This document shows positions 51,639 through 61,619 of a DNA stretch of 64,000 nucleotides, one piece after another. Position 1 is the first letter of the stretch. Each line of letters begins with the position of its first letter. The translations under genes were made by a program, and so were the position numbers. The notes under the pieces are model-generated. The model made no database searches. It was not told the origin of the DNA and saw only the letters and a list, made by a program, of their open reading frames with translations. The DNA comes from Pomacea canaliculata (taxonomy: Eukaryota; Mollusca; Gastropoda; Architaenioglossa; Ampullariidae), in the NCBI RefSeq assembly GCF_003073045.1, contig NC_037602.1, positions 9,658,464-9,722,463 of the forward strand. Direction: 5' to 3'.

Positions 51639-54614
51639 TCAAGTTTGACCCGGAAACGGAAGATTATCCATGAAGCAAGGTGGTGACACGTTGTTCATGT
51701 AGACAAGCTGTCGCCGGCAGTAAACTCCGTTGTTTTCTCTGGAGACCTCCATCAAGGCACCATTGCTATTTTCGTCCTGGACCAGCTTCATAAAAACGTC
51801 GACGACATCGCTTATCCTATATGTTTTATGATAAAAAAAAAAATACCATTTACTATGACCACGTTTTTTTTCAGTTATTATTTTTTTAAATCACTTTGCT
51901 GACCAGCTTAACTGACATTTAAAAGCACACTCTTGCAAGCATGTTTAACCTGCCTGCTGGGAGAATAAAATCTGTTACTGTAATTTTATGGATGCAAACC
52001 AATGGGAACAGCAAGAAGTATGATGCTACTCATATGAAATTAAACATGCAGCTTTTCACATTCCAATATCTTGTGGAGGTTAACTTTATGATGTTTTAAA
52101 TGCTTTTATTCAAGCATCTGGGAAAAAGATAAATTCAGTAAATTTTGTCAACAAAGACTACAGCATTAATATTTGTTGCTTTGCTAATTTGGCCTTGATG
52201 AACAAATGAAAGTAGTACTTACTGCACTTTATGAGTTGCTGTATGCTTCTGGTTTTCGCTCAAGTCATAGATCTGGTTTTCTTCCATGTTCAGCATCTCG
52301 GTATCAACAGACACTGGGCAGACACAACCCCATCTAACACCATGCTGGGGCTGATAAGGACTTTCCTGTGGCAAACAACAAACTGTGTGGTAGGCTTACA
52401 TCTCATGCATGCATGTGTAGACATATATGCCCAAATAGTCATGCTTTACCAGTAAACAAGGATGTTGCCCCAGTGTATCCATACATATTGGGGATTTTTC
52501 TGCTTCCTTTATTTAGCACCTGATATCATTAAAAGATAAATTTGTAAGGTCAACCATTCCTCCAGTCCAGAAAATTCAAGGTTCAATAAGGTTGTAATTT
52601 TTACACTTACTCTAGACTTTCAATCCAAAAATACCCAATCAAACTCTAGGCTAACCCTGCTCCTGCTTCTAGTGCACTCTGGTTTACAGACACTTACTAA
52701 TGCACAGAAATAGGAAGAAGGTGAAGTGAAAATAGGAACGAGGAAGAAAGAGAAAAGAAGGGTAGAAAGCCTTCTGTTAAACAGCAGAACATACAGCCCA
52801 GCTGTTGACAAATCCAATGACAGCATGTTTGGAGGCAGTGTATGCAGGAAACCAGTAAGATGAACCCAGTCCTGAAAAAATCACACTTGTAAGTGAACTA
52901 AGAATTACCTGGAATTATTAACAAAGCAGGCAAGAGAATTATTTTTAAATATGAAAGAAGATGGAAGGAGAGAGGTGAGAAATAAGCTTAGTGCTTGCAC
53001 CCACAACCACTAAAGAAAGGACAGCAAAAGCAATGGACATGGACAGGTAGCAATAGATCTGAGGGTAGGGATGGTGCTCATGCTGAGATGAAAAAGTGCA
53101 GACAGGCAAAGTTAGCAGGGGAGATAATAATATGTAACTCTCCCTCACCTCCCATAGATACCACATTCATGATGACACCGCCATGTCCTCCTTTGTCGCG
53201 CCGCATATGTTCCAGGGCTATTTGACATCCACGGATGGTGCCGATCTGAAAGATGAACTTCTTTTTCTATGGGTTTTGTTAAAGTACACAGTTTGCTTAA
53301 TGAGCTGTAAAAGTTTCCCTTAGACCTCAAATTATCTTATTCTGTGTGAACGAGACAAAAGAGAAAAAGAAAAAGATAATGATAATATAAATAGAGATAA
53401 CTTGTTCATATTTCTACTTCCTCATCTTTATGTAATTGCTATGTCTGTTTTACTTTAGACAATGGTGCTTGAAAGTGAGCATCAGTACAAAGGTTTGTCT
53501 GTTTTCTTTTAATGACAGTTAAATAAGATTATTTGTGGAAGAACAATGAGTGAGGGAAAGAAAAGACCTTACAGCATTCACTGCAAACATTCTCTCCCAT
53601 ATTCGCTCATCAAGTATCCCTGCATTGTTAATGTGAATATCCACTGCTCCAAATTTCGTTACTGCTGCCTCAAATGCTGCTGTAAAACAAAATATACAAG
53701 CATCACGATAAAGACTTCATTGCATTGACACTATGTATGATTAACAAAACTCTGATTCTTATAAATGCCACAATCCTTTAATTTATGATGCAATTTCAAA
53801 AACAACTTTGAATAATGAATTAATGAAACATCTTTTGCTCAGTTTCAGTGAGTTACACTGAATAACATTTCATAAAGACCACCAATGAGTACCTTTCAGT
53901 TGCTGAGAATCGGCCACATCGGCTTTTATGAAACTAACACTGTCTGAACTGTACTGCTTTTGAAGTTCTTCCTCTGTCTGTTTACCTGTCCCTGGATTTA
54001 TGTCACAAAACATTACCTGTCAAAACATCAAAAATTACAGATTTGTGTGGAGCTCTTCTTGGTGTTTGTCCCTACTTGTATGTAGACATCTAGAGACCAC
54101 CATCAATGGCAAGTTATGGTGCTCTTTGAATAAGCAGCTTTATTAATATTATTATTTTATGTACCTAATAAAACCTTCACTTTTTTTTTTAATCATGATT
54201 ATTAAATGTAAAATATATACAGACCACAGATGGGTAACCTTTATTTTAGGAGATTGCATGATGTCATGACAGTATTTTTACAAACTGGAAAAAATGGGCT
54301 GGAACAAGGGTTAAGGTAAGGATTAGCTGTTGGGTTAGAACTTGTATTCAGGTTCTGGTTTTGGTTAAGTATTGGGTATAGACTCATTTAAGAGTATGTT
54401 TTTCAGTTTCCAAGCGAATGTTATGGAATCCCTCTGAGTACTTGGTACGTGTATAAACTTTGCCCCACACACACAAAAAAAAAAAAGAAGAAAAATCAAA
54501 TCCATCCTCTTCCCAACTTACCATTGCACCTTTAGAAAGTAAAGCTTCAGAAATTCCTCGGCCGATGCCTCTTGCACCACCAGTCAAAAAAACACGTTTA
54601 CCGCTTAGATTCAT
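51639..54614 (-). CDS. 15-hydroxyprostaglandin dehydrogenase [NAD+]-like short-chain dehydrogenase
   Basis: Seven coding exons on the minus strand: 54522-54614, 53893-54016, 53573-53679, 53149-53245, 52795-52871, 52223-52365 and 51639-51816. They give 819 nt and 272 residues, all in phase. It is a classical SDR: TGGARGIG at 11-18 binds NAD, D36 selects NAD over NADP, D64-V65 and N90-N91-A-G follow, and the catalytic set is S138, Y151 and K155. These positions coincide with human 15-PGDH numbering. The length is also close to human 15-PGDH (266 residues). The human enzyme oxidises the 15-hydroxyl of prostaglandins in the cytosol; the substrate of the mollusc enzyme is not known. The start was set at the MNLSGKRV ATG, because an AG preceded by TTGC about 20 bp upstream suggests a 5'UTR splice site. 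It lies head-to-head with the gene at 55186. A broken paralogue lies at 61620-64000. Confidence 0.93.
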
Positions 54615-55185
54615 GTCACGAGTTTTCTCGCTCTGCAATTAATAATCAAAGAATAATAAATAAATACCGAATGTTAGGAATCACAAGGGTAAGGCTAAAA
54701 ATACTGAAATCTAAGGGAGACCGCTCTTGCGTTGCTTGCCAAGAGTGATGTCCCACAACAGCCGAGGGTACTACGTAGTTGTCGGGATCCAGTACAATGC
54801 TGCAAATATTAAATTGTGGAATCCGGAAGGGTTCTTGCCCTGCAGTATATCATAAGAAAATCATTGAAATATCAAGGGATATTTCTCACGTATTTACTTA
54901 AGATCTTTTGACAAATATTTCTTAGTAACGGAGAGAGACTACAGACTACAAAAGCTGATAAACGTGCGAATTTCAAATAAAAACCTTTTTACCTCGTCAA
55001 ACTAACGTGTAAATTCTTGGTAATACCGAAAGTAACCAAGGTGAAGTATGTAATCAGTAACTTTAGATCAGTAATTTACAACGAATAAAGGTTTTAGTCG
55101 ATAGAGGTGTTATGTACACAATCGACGAAGTGCAGTAGCATTATTTTTTCAACCACAAGTATTAGGAGACAAAGGCAGCTTGGAG
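54615..55185. promoter_or_regulatory. Shared head-to-head upstream region
   Basis: The start codons of the SDR gene (minus) and the charged-protein gene (plus) are 571 bp apart, so both 5'UTRs and promoters must lie largely here. No TATA box or other clear element stands out. Confidence 0.45.
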
Positions 55186-58100
55186 ATGGAAAACGAGACT
55201 GAAAATGAAACTGTAAATAAAAGAAAGTGTATAGGTAAACGCAGTAGAATATCATCATCATCAGAAGAAGACGATGAATGTAAAAAATCTCAAACTACTC
55301 CCAAGTCAAGCTCCAGACAGGTACAAAGTGTTTTCCTTTTGACCCAATGTAAAATTGTATCTCGGACAAATGAATGCTAATAGTTTATACCCCATGTAGA
55401 CATGCCTGCTTATATAGGTTTCTATATTTTTTAATAAAGCAGGCAAGATGTCACAAAGCTTCAAACAATACAACTTTATTGATCTGCATTGGCAGCAGAC
55501 AAGATATACAAATGCTCATACTAACAGTATACAGATGAGTACATAAATGTGTTGACTACAGGGAATAGAGTTCTTGATATATATATATGTACACAGCAAC
55601 AAGGTAAAGTTGGTGCATAGCATTAGGCCACTTAAGGCTTACACATCATGATCTGCGGAGTAGATCAAGTGTATGGCACATCGGATAAATTCATTCTGCA
55701 TACAGGTATGACATATCTGTGGCCATATTACAAGAGTGAGAACTCACATTCCAGTATATGATCAGGAATAGTAAGGATCCTCGATATGGGATGCATTTCT
55801 CAAGATTTGCTGATTTTAAGATTAACTATGAAATCCATCGTTATAAACTTACTCCATTGATGTGCAGAGGATAATGTGAGCATATAAAAAAACCTGTGGA
55901 AGTGCAAGGCATCCTTAATATATCACTTTAATCCATAGTGTATACAGATGCATATATCAGAGTGTGTGTGCACATGAATATAATGTGTACAGATGTATAT
56001 CAGTCTGCACATACACACTCATGGTCAGGAAGGCCTGCATGTTCTTGAGGTTTTAGTTTTTGGATTTGACTGAACTCAAGAGATATGAAACAGTTTAATT
56101 TTTTTAATGATCTTAAATAATATGACAAGTTTTACATGAATTTGGTATTGCTTTTTCTATGAGATGTATTCAAAACTTTGAACTTTTATTTTAGCATCCT
56201 TAAAATATATAGAGGCTTGTTTTAGAAAAAAAAATGAAAATTGCCTTTGGTTTAAATTCCTATTATCCATCACAAGAGATTTTACACAAAGAGTTGCAGG
56301 TCGTGCTTTGTTTTTTTTCTTTTGAGCAACAAATTAACTAAATCACTTGCTCTAAACAACAATGTAACTTTTGTTTTTACTGCATCTTAGTAGTATTTTT
56401 TAAGCAGAAGCAAACTGTGGAAGTTGTAAATAATGATATTCGTTGCATTTTGTTTATTTATTGATAGAATATCAAACGGCATTCAGCTCGCATCGAAGAG
56501 AAGAGAAAGAAGGTGTTTCACATGCCAAAGAGGGACAAGATGTGGAATGCCATTTCTTCGACAACCTGTAAATCATCTGAGATATCTCAGCTTAAGCCAC
56601 GGAAACTAATCAATGATTTTATGAAAGGGTAAGATATGTTTATTAATTTTCTTTGCAGAATTTAATTTGCCTGCATTGTAGATGTTTCACAGCCCTACTT
56701 ATTGATATGTTTGCTATTTGTCTCTTCAAAGTATTTTGGTTTTGCTTATTAAGTAGATCAGAAGTGTGTTTGCATTAATTTTGAAAAACTTGTGCCAGTA
56801 GATGCTAATGTCCCTTTTTATGCGGTGATATTTAATTTACCGTTTTTCACCTACCAATAGGGCAAACTGACATGATCTATTTTTCACTCTTGTTTACTTC
56901 ATTCACTCATCTTCACATCATTGATCTCAGTGAAGAGTGAGCTGATCAGCTTATGCTGCTGTCAACATTCTTCTCATCTTACTAACACTTACTAACTCTT
57001 GTTTCTTGCTTATTTTTCCAGAATGTATTTCTTTAGTTATCACTCTTTACTAGCATCTTGCAGTGAAACTCTTAGCATTGTTTTTTATTATTGATATAAT
57101 TATCTGTGATCATGATAAATTACTGTGATTTGTTTATGCGTACAGCACAATGTGCTTGCCTGATGACTGGGATATTGTGAGGTTCAAGTGACCCTTTTTA
57201 CTATTACAGTTGCATTTCTCCTGGTGTCCAGTCACTTAATCCCCAGACACTTCATCCCCGACACTTCATCCCCTAGACTTTTAATCCCAGACACTTCATC
57301 CCCAGACACTTAATCCCGACACTTCATCCCAACACTCAAGAACAATTTTCATATCATATTGTTGAAGAACATTAAATTTACTAGCTTATATGAACTTTAA
57401 CTAATGTTGTAGATGTCAAATGACGTGAAGTTAAAAGCATGATTTGAATTTGAATTTCAATTAATTTTTCGCTGACTTCATAATTTTTATGGTTAAGGAT
57501 TTAGTTTAGGGATTAAGTGTCTGGGGATGAAGTGTCTGGGGATTAAAAGTCTAGGGGATGAAGTGTCGGGGATGAAGTGTCTGGGGATTAAGTGACTGGG
57601 AACCATTTCTCCTGAGGTGTAAAAGACTGTTAGACATTTAGAATAATCTTGCTGAGATTTAAGAAATGCCAGACATCATGTGGTACAAACGGTAAATGTT
57701 GGTTGTGGAATAACAAAATATAACATTACTATTGTTAGTCAGTTAAATAAGATGAATCTTCTCCCTTTATCCAATGTTGTAGTAACATTAGTCTTTAAAT
57801 TTTAATTGATTGTACAGTTACATTTATCAAACAGTTTGTATGAAGTTTGTAGGATCTGTATTTGGCTATTGATGTGTTTACAGAACAAACCGTTACAACT
57901 ATGATCCCTTAGAAACTGGATCAGAAGACAGTTCTGATGAAGAGTCTGACTCTGAGAGCTCATCTGAAACCACAAGCAAAAAGGAGAGCAAACCAGGACA
58001 TCATTTTGTATGTTTCATAGAACTGATAACTTGTGGATCTTATTTTCACTTTGGGTTGTCAGACATTCAGGGATAAATAGTAACCTCAGAGTGTTATAAA

Positions 58101-58931
58101 ACAGAGTTCATGACTAAAACATTTTTAGAAATTTTGCATATTTTAGTTTTCATTCTCTATTACTAAGGCACAGAATAAGATTTAAATCTGAAACATTTTT
58201 AATGACTTATAAAGCTATATATGTTATGGGTTTTTATTTGTATTTTTTCTTTTTTTTTTTTTTTTGATAACCAAATTTCATGGCGTAACTAGCTAGTGAA
58301 GTCATAAAAAATTCCACCCAACAGCACATTTTCATTGGTAGTGCAAATGTGCACACTAATCACGATAGAATTGATTACTTACTCTTATGCCTTTCCCCAA
58401 ATATGAATGAGTGCCACAGGCCACACTATTGTAGTACTTTAAATACTGTTTTTAATTCATAATGCGGAAAAGTATCTTCAGCAATTCCTCTTAAACATTG
58501 AAAGCAGACATTTTTGTTACTTTTGAAATAATCAAAATTATTTTGTCATAGATTGTTGAACCTTGCTATTGCTTCAGGTGGTCATGATGTCTCTTATTTG
58601 TTACCTTTAGCACTCTAAATACTATTTGCTTCTATTAGCTAGATGAAACACTAAACTCACACTGAGTAAGATCCATTTATTAGCTAGATAAAGCACTAAA
58701 TTCACACGGTGTAAGATCCTGTGCTTAGTTTTCGTCATTGAGCATATGAAACATGCTATTATTAAGTGAAAAGCATTTTTTTGCAATTGAAAAAATGATT
58801 TGCTCTTTGTGCACAAGATGGAAACTATTTCATTTTTTCTTTGGTGACAGGAACTAAAAGGACATCGTGTCAAAGGAGAAGCGACGCATCAAGGAACTAG
58901 TGAAACTAGTGATTCTGATACGAGAAGGTGA
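55186..58931 (+). CDS. Small charged, Ser/Glu/Lys-rich protein, probably nuclear
   Basis: Four coding exons: 55186-55320, 56468-56628, 57884-58007 and 58851-58931. Phases 0, 2, 0 fit and the model ends at TGA, giving 166 residues. The N-terminus is rich in Glu/Asn/Lys with a KRKCIGKRSR basic cluster that could be a nuclear localisation signal. Next come an acidic SSSSEEDDE patch and a basic central block (EEKRKKVFHMPKRDKMW) that may be the conserved core. Then NRYNYDPLETG is followed by a long acidic serine run (SEDSSDEESDSESSSE), and the tail is SETSDSDTRR. I do not recognise the family. Past the stop, Ser/Asp-rich coding-like sequence continues in shifted frames (58932-59210), so the true C-terminus may be longer. 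Intron 2 carries a foldback element. Confidence 0.65.
55915..55948 (+). repeat. Copy A of a dispersed repeat
   Basis: The segment ATATCACTTTAATCCATAGTGTATACAGAT recurs almost unchanged near 59327. It lies in intron 1 of the charged-protein gene. Confidence 0.75.
57224..57603. mobile_element. Foldback (MULE/FB-like) element with 94-bp inverted arms
   Basis: Left arm 57224-57317 and right arm 57509-57603 are almost perfect reverse complements. Each arm is itself built from variants of a 14-15 bp unit, (A)GACACTTCATCCCC or ACTTAATCCCC. About 190 bp of unrelated AT-rich sequence lies between them. The element is flanked by the direct repeat CATTTCTCCTG (57213-57223 and 57604-57614), which looks like a target-site duplication of 9-11 bp. 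That length and the long structured arms fit Mutator-like or foldback transposons. It has no coding capacity and sits in intron 2 of the charged-protein gene. Confidence 0.88.
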
Positions 58932-61559
58932 CTGTCTCTGAAAAAAATGTTGACCCACAGATGAAGACATTTGACACCAATAAAAAGAATGTGGGTCAGC
59001 TCAGTGATAATGAAAACGGGCTAAGCCCATGCGAGTAAGATGAGGGGCATATGGAGTGCTCTATTCCAGTTCTGATATCCTGTTGCAGAACATGGGTCTG
59101 CATCTCAGCATTCCAGCAGTGACACTGACACTGACAAATATTTTTAAAACCAGCAAAGGGAAAGCAGCACAATTTTGAGTCAGACAGTGAGGAAAGTATC
59201 ACAGAGTGAAAAAATAATAATACAAAGAGTTCATGTAAATTAATACTGTATGGAGTTTTATCAGGCATGCTTTGAGATTGCTGTTTTATCCAGACTGCTG
59301 TCAAAGGCACTTTACAAAGAGTCCTGGATATCACTTTTTAATCCATAGTGTATACAGATAGTAGAGCTATATCATGGTTTGCATGTGGAAGTAGATCTAA
59401 TAAAGTTGTGAGGCAGCACGGGCAAAATATTGTATAAAAAAAACTAATATATTATAATTAATGGTTGACACTAAGGTTGACGCTGTACAAATCGGGAAAA
59501 AAAGTATGTAATTGTTAGGACTCTTTGTGTGTGTGTAATCTTTACACAATAAAACTTATTCTAGGAAGTATTAAAAGTACTATTTAGAAGGAGAAAGTGA
59601 AACTAAAAGGTGCCCAAGACAAGAGGCTATTTTATTTTTAGAGACATTTTATATAATACCCCAGTTTTTTAATATTGTATTCAATCTGATTTATTGTGAT
59701 CATGCTTTTTCTCAGTTGGAGATAATTTAGCAGAAAATAGTTCAGATCGGTTATAAATGTAAAAATTATTGAGCAAGAATGAGAACTCTTAGTGTTGCTT
59801 TCATTGGTGAAGCCCCTTACTCACCTGAAAATGTGCTTAATCATGAAAACATGTGCATGTGGGGAAGTTCAATTTACAACATGTTGCTGAGAAATGTGCA
59901 TGTGGATATGTATTTGTCTCCAGCTTCACAAAGACTAGTGGCTTGGGTGTAACATGTGTGTGAGTATGTGTATATGTGTCTTTACTTATACAGTGTTTAC
60001 CATCCATAATGTGTAAAAGAGATTTTCAGACTTCCACTTTAAATAGTTTGGGATTTGCAGACTTTGAAATGTTTTCATTTCGATGAAAAGCGCTTTATTT
60101 ACTAATTTATATTTTTATGCATAACTATCAATGATAGTTATAATATGCAATTAAAATATAAGCTTTTATGTCTGCTTTATTACAAGATGACTTATGATTA
60201 TGAAATTCAGATCGACTCTTAAAATTTTTATTATCAATAACAAAATCGTCAAGTAATTTCAGAGCCGTAGTTGGTAAATTTTTTTCATGATTCAGGGCTT
60301 CTTTGATGTTTTACACTCATTTCTAGATGATTACACTTTTCTTTTAGAGGATTAGACAGTATATGAATTTGCATTAGATTTTTTTTTTTAGTTTTTGTAC
60401 TTTTTTGCGACACAATGTATGAATACATGTATTTAAGCACAGTGATATTGGTGCTTATAGAAAAAAAACTGTGTAGGTATTGGTAATATTGATCAATAGT
60501 TGACAGAATGATAAATGATAGCTAGTGCACTAGCTAGCTTGTTACAATATTTTTTTGTCTTTTGCTTTTCCCTCACAGGAATGTGTGCCATATTATAATT
60601 TATATATATATTTATATATATAATTTTTTTTTCAGGTAGTTCGCAAAAGGATTTTAAATGAAGTATCTTAATAACTGTAGCTTAGTGTACAAATTCCAGA
60701 TCACATGCACACAGGGGTTCACAAAGGGTGAAAGTTTAAGAGACAGATTGGGCTCAAAGACTAGCTTCATGTGTTGCCTTCATTTCTCTTTCTCTCTCTC
60801 TTATGAACAAATGAGAATGAAGGTTGATATCAGTCTATCTAAGAGAGCAGTCTTTTAAAATTTTGTGATCACAATACCTTTAATTAAATTTTTTAAAAAA
60901 ATTTTTAAACTCAGCCTCTTAACTATAAATTTGTTCTGTGCCTAGTTACACAGGCATGAAATAAAGATACCAAAGCTGTTACTAATGTTACTATTTAATT
61001 TTAATACTTCGGTCAAATCCTACACCATAAGATGAATATGGTATTTACATTCAAAAAGCTCAAATAAACCCTCTGTCAGGCTCATAATTGGACTCCATAA
61101 AAGTGACATGCTAAAGTCTTGGTCTTTGAACAGTATCATGCATTTCGTTAATCGCACATTATCATGCAGATACGAGTCAACATTTTCATTCCATAATATG
61201 TATTTTTTTCATTTTTGTATGATGTGGAATGCAAGGCACTTGTAAAATAATGAATCACAGTAAAAATAATGGGAATTTAATAGTCGATCAGAATGTATTT
61301 ATAAGAGAAATCATTTAAACATCAAATACACCATATTTTGTAAAGTTTCTTGTTACGAAAACAAACAAAATCACAGCTTATAGGTATAGCATTCTGAATA
61401 GCAATAAATATATTTTTATATATAAACTATGTATGCATGCTGCAGAGCATTTTTGGTATGTCAGTATATATGGAAATAAATAAAACAAACTTGACTGAAA
61501 GATTTCAATCTGCATTTGACACAAAAGTACAACTCTCTCTTCGACTTCTTACAGAGAGT
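58932..61559. other. 3' flank and intergenic DNA
   Basis: The first 280 bp contains Ser/Asp-rich coding-like sequence in broken frames, likely the 3' end of the charged-protein gene or its decayed extension. The rest is AT-rich with no gene recognised. A TA-rich tract lies near 60600-60622. Confidence 0.45.
59327..59360 (+). repeat. Copy B of a dispersed repeat
   Basis: ATATCACTTTTTAATCCATAGTGTATACAGAT matches the segment at 55915, apart from two extra T residues. The flanks differ, so this is a piece of an interspersed element rather than a local duplication. Confidence 0.7.
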
Positions 61560-61619
61560 TCTTCACGGTATTAAACGTCTGTCGGTAAACGTGGGACCTA
61601 GCAAGTTCCTCACGTACGT

